Positions 13,539 to 23,632 of a DNA stretch of 64,000 nucleotides are shown piece by piece. The translations under genes were made by a program, and so were the position numbers. How positions within the stretch are numbered: position 1 is the stretch's first letter; the number at the start of each line of letters is the position of its first letter. The stretch is from NCBI RefSeq assembly GCF_020283565.1, contig NC_060059.1, positions 31,360,838-31,424,837 on the forward strand, in the 5' to 3' direction. Source of the DNA: Trifolium pratense. Lineage: Eukaryota > Streptophyta > Magnoliopsida > Fabales > Fabaceae. The notes beneath the pieces are model-generated. The model was not told the origin of the DNA. It did not search any database and saw nothing but the letters and a program-made list of their open reading frames with translations.

Positions 13539-14090
13539 TTACAATACAAGCATAAGGTTGTTGGTTAGTGTTTTACTCAATGGTGTTTTCTGAGGTGTGA
13601 TTGTAGGATTCTCATCATGAATATTAATGTAATATGAATATGATCGGTTAGTGAGATTATTAGTGTGACATGGAAAGATGTTTTCATACTCGAGAAGCAA
13701 GCTTAGTTCTATATGGCTTTGCAAAGTTGAAGCAAACACTAATGAAACAAAAACTTTCAATTCAATTAGATCAAGTGATTTGTGATGAATAAGAAAAGTA
13801 AGGAGATTTATTCTGTATAATAGGAGTAGTAAAAACTCTTGATAATGAAAACTGCATGAACAACTTCATATGACTAAAATTGTTTTGGTAAATCCGATTG
13901 AAAAAGTAAGGCTCTAGCGATCTTCAAAATGTATTGATGTCTTCTTTCAACGTACTTAGCATTTTGTTGAGGTGTTTTAACACAAAAGATAGATAATGTC
14001 TTTTGAATTAAAGAAATCAATGATAGAAAACTCGGATTTTAAATTCAGAAACATTCGATTTACTCTCGGATAATAAAATTTGAACACTAC
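13539..14090 (-). pseudogene. Decayed Ty1/copia integrase fragment
   Basis: Reading the minus strand across several frames gives the copia integrase hallmark TPQQN, followed by a [23 protein letters not shown] block at about 13,980-13,880. Further on are NKSPY and LKVFVSLVFASTLQSH, which match the conserved segment after the integrase core. Stops and frameshifts separate these blocks. The open frame at 13,539-13,760 that starts MKVFVSLVF is only the last piece, not a secreted peptide gene. No LTRs are visible alongside. Confidence 0.75.
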
Positions 14091-14938
14091 TTTTACTAAG
14101 ACAGTGCTATTTCCCTATTTTTATACAACAAAAAGAATAAGCTAATATAGATTATGTTTAAAAATCATAGAGAATATATATAATTTCATGTATTAAAACA
14201 AAAACAAAATCTATATATTTAAAATATATATGATCATGTTATATTATCATTTAAATACCAAGTTTTCAAAAAAAAAAAAAATTATCATTTAAATATAGTA
14301 ATAATTATATCTTATAAAAAAAAAATATAGTAATAATTATAGAAAACGTAATTTAAAACAAAATTTTTTGATAAAAAATAGTTTAATTTTCAAAAATTGT
14401 CGCGCCTATATTCTTTTGAAATTATTAATTAAATTAAACTAATTTCTATATAGAAAATCTAAATTGCATGTGCTGTTTGTTTGTATGTAAAAAAAATATA
14501 CCATCAGTCAAGAGGAGCTATTGGAATATTCTTGGAGTGACAGGATCATCCATATACACATTTTACATAGGACAATGCCTTCCAACTTTCACGGGATTCA
14601 TAAAGTATGCATAATTATATTTCATTAATCAAATGACTTAGCAAAATCATAATTTTAGACAGGATCATCATATCATTAATTCTATCAAATACAATTATTT
14701 ATAGCCTAAAAGATTCGTTCCTCTAGCATTTTCAAGTTCAATTTCTGAGCAATGTGCTGTAGACTTGTCGGTACTAGAGATGCAAAATACTATTGAATAA
14801 TCTTGTTTTGGGTGGTTGATTAAAGAGAGATTATTTTATTAAAAAAAATACCAAAGCTATTAGCTAAATTTGGTCTAGTAGTGGTATACATGAAGTCTAA
14901 GATTGGATCTTCTTTAACAACTTTGTAAAAAAAAAAAA
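14091..14938. other. Intergenic, nothing recognised
   Basis: AT-rich, with poly-A runs. It may be further remains of the neighbouring copia copy, but no motif supports that. Confidence 0.4.
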
Positions 14939-15110
14939 CTCTAATTTTCTGTTTTTTTGTTTGTTTTTGTTTTGTTATTTAGTTAGTGTTAGACCGTTAG
15001 TTATTTGTTAGTTAGGTTGTTTAGTATATGTTCTTTCCCTTTCCTATAAAAAAGATTCATTTTCTCTTTTAATAAAATAATTACATTGAAAAACTTTGAT
15101 CATGAATAAG
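14939..15110 (+). repeat. Dispersed repeat, copy 1 (possible LTR remnant)
   Basis: It shares blocks with 21,993-22,180: CTAATTTTCTGTTTTT, TTTGTTTTGTTATTTAGTTA, TTTGTTAGTTAGGTTGTTTA and TTCTCTTTTAATAAA. The order is conserved with small indels. This suggests two copies of one transposable-element end, perhaps a copia LTR. The family is not identified. Confidence 0.6.
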
Positions 15111-15325
15111 ATGAGGTATATTAGTTTTATTTTCTTCTGATTCTCACATTAGTATATATATTTTTAGTGTCTTTTACGAATAATTTTGTGGATTAAATTG
15201 GGAAATTAAAAATACGAAGTGAATTAAAACAAATTTGAAAACTAAAGTTTAAAATGACTAATATAGGAAAGACTTTTGGATATATTTGTAATTTCGATAA
15301 GTTTTTTAGTCAAATAGTCTAGTAT

Positions 15326-16481
15326 TATTCATAAGGGGAAATAGTAATTTTAGTCCCTCAATGTGCAATTCGCTGTCATTTTGGTTCCCCACAAGAGAAA
15401 AAATATTGAATAGTCCTTGAATTTCATTCCGTTAGTCAGTTTGGTCTATGCTGTTAAGTTTGGCCGTTAACTCAACAAAAAAGCTGAGGTGACATTTTTT
15501 TGGACGTACGTCAGCTTGCTGAGTTGGCACGAGGGACGAGGAAACAACCATTTTGGTCCCTAAATGTGCAACTCGCTGTCATTATGGTCCCTGACTCAAG
15601 AAAAAAATACAAAATAGTCTTTCACTTTACAATCCGTTAGTCACTTTGGTCCATTGCGTTAAAAATTGTTGCTAACTTTATAAAAAAACTGAAGTGACAT
15701 TTTTTAGGAACACGTGACACTTCTTAGATTTAACACATTTGTGTGACAACTGGATGAATGATGTGACCAGAAACTAAAATGACATTACTTTTTATTTTCT
15801 CTTCATTTCTTTATCTTCTTCCTCTTATTTTTCTTTATACAATTACGAATAAAGCCCATAATTTTAAACCAAATTTTTAAAGAAAAATGTATGCATAACA
15901 ACATAATTTGAAAGAAGAAGAAGAAGAAGCGAAATGAGTTGTTGTTGGGTTATTGAATGTATGAAGAAGATGAAGAAGAATGGGAGGAAGAAGATAAATA
16001 AATGAAGAGAAAAAAAAAATGTTATTTTAGTCTCTGACCACATCATCCATCCAGCTATCACACAAATGTGTTAACTCTGCGTGTCACGTGTCACTAAAAA
16101 ATGTCACATAAACTTTTTTATAAAGTTAACGATAATTTTTAACATTAGTTAGGGACCAAAGTGACTAATGAATTGTGGTGTCAAAGACTATTTTGTATTT
16201 TTTTTCTTGGGTCAGGGACCATAATGACAGAGAGTTGCACATTCAAAGACCAAAATGGTTGTTTCCCCGTCCCTAGTGCCAACTCGGCGAGCTGATGTAT
16301 GCCCAAAAAAATGCCACATCAGCTTTTTTGTTGAGTTAACGGCTAAACTTAACAGCAGGGACTAGACTGACTAACGGAATGCAGATTCAGAGACTATATA
16401 ATAGTTTTTCCTCAATGAGGGGACCAATATGACAGCGAGTTACACATTGAGGACCAAAATGACTATTTTCCCTATTCATAA
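15326..16481. mobile_element. Mutator-like foldback element (MULE-MITE), 1.14 kb
   Basis: The element body is 15,335-16,472. The two ends are long inverted repeats of roughly 430-450 bp (about 15,335-15,790 and 16,020-16,472). The left end starts GGGGAAATAGTAATTTTAGT and the reverse complement of the right end starts GGGAAAATAGTCATTTTGGT. An exact 9-bp target duplication, TATTCATAA, lies at 15,326-15,334 and 16,473-16,481. Long TIRs with a 9-bp TSD point to the Mutator superfamily. There is no transposase; the centre is a short GAAGAA-rich spacer. Confidence 0.9.
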
Positions 16482-17791
16482 TAGGATGAAATATGTAGTT
16501 TAACTGGTAGAATAAGTAAAGCTAAGCGTTAAAAAAAATAAAAATTCAATATTCAAATCCTGTGAATATAATTAAAAAAAAAAATAGTATGCATAAAAAA
16601 AAAATCATAATTTCATCTCTTAAAATAAATAAATAAAGAATTATGAACTCAAATTTTATTTTTTATATACTACAATGTCCCTATTATCTGATTCATATTC
16701 ATCAGTGTTTTAAAATCGGACCGGTCATCGAACCGACAAGAATACTGTTTCATTAGTTCATTGATCGAATCACTGAGTCACTGGTCGAACCGCATAACAA
16801 ACCGAATGAGTGAATATTATTCGCCCATTCTTTTAAAAAAAAAATTATAGATGCATCAAATTACATGTTATAATATCGATAATTCTTAATGTGATTTGAA
16901 TTTGATGTATGCGCGTAACAACAAAAATATTGAGAGTACATACATCACATCATACATCAATTAATAGAAAAGAGGGTACTTCTTTGTTCAAAGACACGTA
17001 GCACTTAAGATTTGATTCACACCACAAAATTAATTCCTTGTCCTTGGACACAATTTTTGTGCTGCTTTGTTTTGTGGACATATTAAGCCTTATATTGAAT
17101 TCATATGGTCCTTTTTTAATGATATTGACATATCATGCCTCAAAAAAGAAAATAACGTGACATATCAATTTCACATTTTACAATCTACTTGAAATCTATA
17201 GAAATTCTTCAATAGGTACAATTGATCAAAATGCTACGTATCCAATCACCAGGTGCTTCTTATCATGTTGCAATCTACCAAAATAAATGCTACCAATGAA
17301 AACCAAAAAAAAATAAAAATACACAAGCAAATAAAAATACACATTGATATCATATGATGTATTGTAATGTATAGGGAGGACCAACCAAAGTATGACATGT
17401 GATATATGTTTGTAAACACACACATGCATGACAATAAACTGATCATGAACAATTGATCAATCTTTGATTGCTACATTCTAACTGATCCCCAAGACGTTTT
17501 TTCTTTGTAACTTCTTGTGATTGTTCCATATTGATTGATTGAAACATTCTAGTTTAGCAAATGAGAAGCCCCAAGAATTTATTTTGTTTGAACACGTTGT
17601 GATTGTTCCATTTGCTCCCGTGTGAAGCCAAAAAATGCAACCTAATGAAGACTAATTATTAGCCTTGAAATGATTTTAAAATTGTTTTCATCCAACTAAA
17701 TGCATTAATAATTGTAGGTAGAACAGAAGTTTTAATGACAAGTTTATTAATCCAATTAATTGCATTAATTATTGTAGGTAGAACAGAAGTT
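16482..17791. other. Intergenic with small repeats
   Basis: At about 16,690-16,800 there is a CCGGTC / TCGAACCG-rich segment resembling a common hAT-type plant repeat. At about 17,700-17,790 a 33-bp stretch with ATTGTAGGTAGAACAGAAGT occurs twice about 62 bp apart. No gene is seen. Confidence 0.5.
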
Positions 17792-18512
17792 TCTTCGGTG
17801 TTTGGTTGTGGCTAATTCGACATTGTCGACTTCGTGGTGGTGTCTCTGTCGTCGTCAGATGATTTTGATTAGCTCGTGTTGCGTCTTCAGTTTGCTTTTG
17901 TTGGAGAGTGTTTGGAGTGCAGGTTGTCTTCGAGTTGAGACTTTTCTTACTAAGTTCTAATTCTACCATAGCCCCATCAGTCTTTTGTCTCACGGAGCTG
18001 TTTTGGATTCTGATAGGCCAATCACTTTTGTTTTGAGATCGGGAGTTAGTGTCTAGTCACAACTTTTTGGGTCGGGTTGCTGTCTTTTCTGGTTGCTTGG
18101 AAGCTGAGGAGTGCCTTTCTAATTTGTGTGTAAAGTCTAGTGTGCCTATCGCTTTTGATTCGAGATTAGGAGTTAGTCTTTGACCTCACGTTTGATTTAG
18201 GGTTTGCTTTGGTGTTAGCTTTGGTGGAGCGGGGGTAAAGCGGTGGTCGAGCTTGAATGAGTTGGTTGGTTTAAGACTTTTTCGAAGGTCAATTTGGGCT
18301 CAGTATGTAGGGTTCTGATTTTGGGGTTTATTTTTTTTTTATTTGGGATTTGAAAGTAGATCTCGAGTAGGTGGTACGTGTATGTTTTGATGTTTATTTT
18401 CAGTGTTCCGTCTTTATACGACGCCTCTGTTATGTAGTTCTTTTTTTATCGATCTTTGTTCGTCTTGTACAGAGACCTGATTAATAATATATTTGCCCGT
18501 TGAAAAACAAAA
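17792..18512 (+). mobile_element. Probable 5'-truncated LINE 3' end
   Basis: A GC-richer block of about 0.7 kb ends in TTGTACAGAGACCTGATTAA, then a short A-rich tail. This style of 3' end is common in plant non-LTR elements. AAGTTT on both sides could be a short target duplication. No reverse-transcriptase frame remains, so the assignment is tentative. Confidence 0.4.
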
Positions 18513-18557
18513 AGTTTAATACTAGCTAGTGTTAGGCTGTTTGAATAACAAAAATTA

Positions 18558-19142
18558 GGCTAAATTGCAGTTTTGGTCCCCACATTTCTTAATTGTGCAA
18601 TTTTGGTCCTCCTAGTTTCAAACGAGCAATTTTGGTCCCCCTAATTTCAAACGGGCGATTTTAGTCCCCCACATTTTCCCCCTTTTGCATTTTTTGGTCC
18701 ATGTTAACTATTTTGACCAAAAATCTTCAAAGTCTCATTTGCAAACTTCTGTTGCTTGGCAACCGACAATGCATCTAGCGTCATCATATTATGTAATCGA
18801 TCTGCTAATTTAATGAGAACAGCTCTTGCATCTGCCATGGAACATTGTATGCAGGCAGCTAGCTTCAACAGACTAAGGTGACCCTCCCTTGGTTTTTTGT
18901 TTAAGGAAAAATATAATTTTTTTTATAGATTGTCCAATATAATTAAGACATGTGTCAAAAAAAATCCATGTCAACAGTTTTTTGGTCAAAATAATCAACA
19001 TGGACCAAGAAATGCAAAATGGGGCAAATGTGAGGACTAAAATCGCTCTTTCGAAACTAGGGGATCAAAATCGCTCTTTTGAAACTAGAGGGATCAAAAT
19101 CGCACAATTAGAAAACGTGAACGACCAAAACTGCAATTTAAC
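18558..19142. mobile_element. Foldback (long inverted repeat) element, ~0.58 kb
   Basis: The left end GGCTAAATTGCAGTTTTGGT is mirrored by a right end with ACCAAAACTGCAATTTA. The arms (about 170 bp) each carry tandem short units around TTTCAAACGAGCAATTTTGG. The flanks are AT-rich and I cannot fix a target duplication. It is similar in style to the 15.3-kb Mutator-like element but not the same sequence. Confidence 0.7.
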
Positions 19143-20245
19143 AAAATAAAAATAAAAATTATTAGTAGCAATCAAACTTAGGAACCATTACTTATAACAT
19201 GCACTCGCATTTTGTGTATCAACCACATGCGCTAAACTCGAGTTGTATCGAAATGGAAAATGGTATGTTTACGCGCTAGTTTGAACCCACAATACCTTTA
19301 TTTAGTGTGTATAACTTTCGATGCTAGACTCTTTCAAATCAAATAAGTTTCGTAGATTTTTAAGGTTTTCAAGTGATTGTCAAATTATTAAGAAAAAATT
19401 TTCGAGTGTCTGGCATGAAAAATTATTGAGCTACTAAAACATTAGCTCACATGTTTTATTTAGAGACATGTATCAAATTTTAAGAAAGGGAAAGATTTGA
19501 ATAATACTACATGTGACAAATTTAGTAATTTAATTTCTAGGGGATTGGTCAATAATAGGAGTTTGTGTGATGTAATGGGGGTTGAAACTTGGAATTCTAA
19601 GATTTTAAGTTTGTGTAATTTATACATGTGATATTTATTTGCAAGAATTATTGGCTTCTGACGTTGAAGTTTGTAATGCAATCAAATTTTGTTTAATTTT
19701 TCCTTTTGTTTCTTTTCTTTTATGATTAGGATTCTCTTTAATCTTTATTATTTCGTCAAAACTCATATTTACTTTTAACAAAATTTTCATATCAAATGCG
19801 ATTCATATTCTATTATATGTACCGCATATAACCGTGGGATTTATTTAGTGCATCCTGATCCCTCCAATAGGGAGTCTATTGGAGTATGGTTAGTTAAAAA
19901 ATAACCATAATTATGTTTAATGATTATTTTAAAAATAAATTAATTGGCATAAACAAGTCAATTGATATATAAACAAAAACAAATGACCAACATAGACCTC
20001 AACAATTACATGCACTTTCATAGCATAATTAGAAAGAACAAAATACAAATTGGCAAACTTGTTTTCTTCTATTCTTACAACTTCATATATCTTCCTAAGA
20101 AATAACTACGATACATACAAGATTCTTCCATTTAAACAAACACCTTCATTCTATATATAAAAAAGAAGGAAATGTTAACATGTATTCTAAAGACATATTT
20201 TAACATGACCCATAAAAGAAACATGAAAATATTGATATTGAAGAA
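19143..20245. other. Intergenic, nothing recognised
   Basis: AT-rich non-coding sequence downstream of the KCS pseudogene. Confidence 0.5.
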
Positions 20246-20974
20246 TCAACTTAAAGTTGCTACTTTAGGCACATGATTCACATGAACTGGAAAGTCATGA
20301 ATCTCACCAATCCAAGGATTTTTCTCCTTAGCAGGATTAATAGTCTTTAAAGCTTTCCAAACAGCACTATTACACTTAAAACCAGAACCAAATGCAATTT
20401 GCCAAGTTCTATCACCTTTTTTAATCCTCCCTTTTGCTTCAGTATAAGCCAATTCATACCACAAAGAACTACTAGAAGTGTTGCCAAATCTATAGCATTC
20501 ACCCCAGTTTTGTCTAAAACCTCATCAATAGCACCAAACATAACCTCTTCAGCTTCTTTCCTTGCTTCATCCATACAAGGGTTTGGTGGGAACCTCCTAA
20601 TTGATGGAGGAAAATATGTCTTTTGTCCTAAACCTGACCTCTCAAGTATTTTCTTTTGAAACAAAATATTTTCCTTTGTAAATGCATTTGTTAAATTTGA
20701 TCTTTCAACAAAAGCTTCTTTTGTGCCTGTCAAATTTGGTTGTGGTTTATAGCATGCAAAATCAATCAAGTATATGCTTCTTCGACGTGACATAAAATAA
20801 AGGGTTGCAAGAAATACAATTAAACTTGAACATAATGTCATTGACACAAAGTTGAATTTGAGATTTTCATATAATTGGATTAAATCCTTTATTGAAAATG
20901 TTGATAAATGAGCTGATGCTACTCCAAGAAGTGGCATTAAAATTAGAAATGAAATAGTGGTAACCAAGTTTCAT
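20246..20974 (-). pseudogene. 3-ketoacyl-CoA synthase (KCS) pseudogene
   Basis: Intact KCS enzymes (about 490-520 aa) condense malonyl-CoA with acyl-CoA in the ER for very-long-chain fatty acid synthesis. Three pieces remain here. (1) KLGYHYFISN in the frame starting at 20,974. (2) After a frameshift, a membrane/N-terminal block with LLGVASAHLSTFSIKDLIQL through [22 protein letters not shown]. (3) After a direct join and a second frame change near 20,490, the C-terminal block [20 protein letters not shown] through [18 protein letters not shown], ending at 20,246. The join removes about 200 residues, including the catalytic-Cys region and the active-site His residues. The extreme N-terminus is also missing. 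A catalytically active product is not possible. The surviving blocks are still very family-like, so inactivation looks recent. Confidence 0.93.
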
Positions 20975-21340
20975 GGATATTAAAAAATTGGGAACTTTTT
21001 TCTTTCAAATGAAATGCTTGTAGAATAATCATTTTGTTTATTCTTTTGCTCTTCCATGAAGGGCACAAAATGAATACTAACTAGTATAGGCTTAGTTTAT
21101 TGGTTTTGATATTTTTTTTTTTTTTGTCAAAAATAAATACGTAATGAATATATATAAGTGTCTATTACATGCACCAAAAGAATATAAAAACATAAAAAGC
21201 TAACAATGTCAAAGTGTTATAATACTATATATTGATATTTCAACTTTATTAATATTACAATATTGATATTTCAACTTTATTGATATTAAAATATTGATAT
21301 TACAATATTGATATTTCAACTTTATTTATGAAAATTTTAA

Positions 21341-21346
<6 letters not shown>

Positions 21347-21420
<74 letters not shown>
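21347..21420. repeat. (TA)n microsatellite
   Basis: An uninterrupted TA run of about 74 bp lies between the KCS pseudogene and the defensin-like gene. Just upstream (about 21,232-21,325) short ATTGATATTTCAACTTTAT units are repeated. Confidence 0.97.
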
Positions 21421-21421
<1 letters not shown>

Positions 21422-21457
21422 CATTTGAATAATTGTCAAATATAAATTTTTCAAAAC

Positions 21458-21679
21458 TTATGAGTTACAACAACAAATAGTCGAGCCTGGAAGACAACTG
21501 CCACCATTAGGGAAGCCTCCTTTTAACGATGAACAATACTGTTCGCATCCAGGTGTGTAACATACATTCATAAGATGGCAATTTCCTTCATCTCTCACAT
21601 CAGCTACAGCACCAAACATAACTGAAGCAAAGCACATAATTGCAATAGTGAAAACGAGAAGATTGGTACGAGTTGCCAT
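21458..21679 (-). CDS. Small secreted cysteine-rich peptide, defensin-like (DEFL)
   Basis: 73-aa ORF. Residues 1 to about 26 form a signal peptide (charged start, then LLVFTIAIMCFASVMFGAVA). The mature part of about 47 aa has eight cysteines spaced C-x5-C-x4-C-x3-C-x12-C-x6-C-C-C. The C-x3-C (CEQYC) and the later C-x-C (inside CCC) fit a cysteine-stabilised alpha-beta fold as in plant defensin-like families, though three adjacent cysteines are unusual. The product would be secreted. Defence or reproductive signalling roles are typical of the class, but nothing here distinguishes them. A TATA-like element lies 55-65 bp upstream (CTATAAAC on the minus strand near 21,736). No intron splits the signal peptide from the mature peptide, unlike many DEFL and nodule-specific NCR genes. 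The family call is an inference from cysteine pattern and length. Confidence 0.75.
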   Translation of the reverse strand: MATRTNLLVFTIAIMCFASVMFGAVADVRDEGNCHLMNVCYTPGCEQYCSSLKGGFPNGGSCLPGSTICCCNS

Positions 21680-21992
21680 TTTTTTCTACAGATTGTTCTT
21701 ATTGGTTTTGATTGCAAATGAAGGGCACAAAATGTTTATAGTTTGTGTGTGGATTATATTTTAATTATAAATGGGAGAAGATCATGCATTGATTGAGTTG
21801 TGAAAATTTTGGAAGATGAGAAAAGGAATTTAAAGGGGTGCCAATGCAACTACCCTAACTGAACATTTAATTCATCAGATGTAGTAATATAATTTTCCCC
21901 ATTCAAAAAATAAACTTTACTAGAAAGTCACATCTTAGAAAGTTGCACCACTAAACACACCCTAACATTCCAAACAGCTAGTCTACTTAGTC

Positions 21993-22180
21993 TAATTTTC
22001 TGTTTTTGGTTGTTTTTGTTTTGTTATTTAGTTAATATTAGACTGGTAGTTTTTTGTTAGTTAGGTTGTTTAATTAGTATCTTTCCCTTTTCTTGGTTGT
22101 TTAGTTAGGTTGTTTAATTAGATCCATCTTCTCTTTTAATAAAGTAAAGTACATTAAAAAAATTTGATCATTCATAAAGT
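21993..22180 (+). repeat. Dispersed repeat, copy 2 (possible LTR remnant)
   Basis: Same block order as 14,939-15,110, with an extra internal duplication of the GTTTAGTTAGGTTGTTTAAT segment. See that entry. Confidence 0.6.
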
Positions 22181-22267
22181 AAGTTGGAGATAATAAATAT
22201 AGCATATGGTTAAATACCTTAACAAAGAAACAAAACTTAAATGTAATACTTAACAAAGAAAGCTATT

Positions 22268-22470
22268 ACCTCAAAAAGGTTGTGAGATGCAAGTGTGAGA
22301 CTACTTCCGAAGCTAGGGCCACTAAATCAGTCTGTCTCTCACTCACCTCATCCTTGTTAGCCTCCCTTCTCAAGTTATCCATCCTACCCATAGCAATATC
22401 CAAGTATCCAACGCCTCCCTTAAGCGATTAAGTTCATCTTGCATATTCTTAAGATATATGCAGGGAGCCA
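22268..22470 (-). other. Possible decayed coding fragment, unrecognised
   Basis: On the minus strand one frame reads ELNRLREALD. After a one-base frame change it continues MGRMDNLRREANKDEVSERQ and then DLVALASEVV. This charged, heptad-like character suggests a coiled coil, from either a gag-like protein or a lost gene exon. It has a frameshift and no neighbouring exons, so it is not called a gene. Confidence 0.25.
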
Positions 22471-23632
22471 GTGGCAGACCCACATGCACCTCAAGGGCTG
22501 CAGGTGAATCCCCTCACTTTATAAATTTAGACCTAATATTATATATATATTAGAGAGAGAGAGAGATCAGATACTGCACAATAGAGCTTTGGCATGACTG
22601 AACTATAAAATGCAATTGATTTTGCAGAAAATGAAAAAAATCCATAATTCATTACTTTGAGATGAAACTTTATATACAAATGGATTACAACATAATTGAC
22701 ACAGCAGAAAAATTACAAAAATAACTGTCATAACTAACTGAATAGAATAGAAATCAAGTTGGGGAGTCTAATAGTTTGCACATCAGTATCATACAGGGTC
22801 AGTCCTGCTGTCACACATATCCTCAGTAATCTCCAATAAACTATGAGATGAGTTTTGTTGGAATGTGTCTTTGACAAATTTTTGAAAGATGCAAGTTATT
22901 ATTTTGATTGTATTTCTCTAATTTTGTTCAACTTTCCCTTACTCTTATTCTCATTCTCAATATCAAATTACTTCTGTCATCAAAATGAACTGAAGGGTAT
23001 AAAGTTCCTATAGTTCCAAAGTTGAAGAGATCTCAACAATCTGATTCACATTACCAACCTTCAAGGAATACTCTTGTTCAAAAAAACCTTCAAGGAATAC
23101 TCATTAAAGGAGTCAAAACATGTTCCCATCCTAGAATCCTGCAAAACAACAGACACATAGTAATAAATTGGGTAAGAATTCATATTCATCTCTTTTAAAT
23201 GTTGGAATTATTCTAGTAGAGAAAATGATATTTATGAAATGAAGAGCAATGTGCAATATGTGTGGAACAATATCATATTAATATCACATTATCTTAATAT
23301 CATATTTCAGATATCCTAATATTTTAAGCACAACCATCTAAATTACCAAGCCAGAAAATAACATGTTACTCGCACAGTTTAATTTTAAATGTCGTTTTTT
23401 TGGAAATTTTTGTTCCTCAAAAGTAACGAATTTTATTGTTATTCTTAGTATGTGTAAATAATCTTAAAACGACAACGAAAAAGAAATGGATGTAGTATTA
23501 TTGAAATTACCAGTGGTGATTCTAGATGCCATGACTGAAATGCTCAAACTATGGCGTCAGCCATGTTGCCAACAAAGGAGCAAACAACCAGCTCCCTGTA
23601 AAGCCAGATTAGGAAGCTTCACCCATGAGTAA
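22471..23632. other. Intergenic / 3' flank of the PPR gene
   Basis: A short GA run lies near 22,555. The last 100-500 bases probably include the PPR gene's 3' UTR. No other gene is seen. Confidence 0.5.

Noticed and set aside
13539..13760. Small signal-peptide-like ORF
   Set aside because: Its first residues match the conserved segment after copia integrase; neighbouring sequence shows the rest of the integrase in other frames.
20399..20659. Plus-strand 86-aa ORF
   Set aside because: Shadow of the antisense KCS pseudogene.
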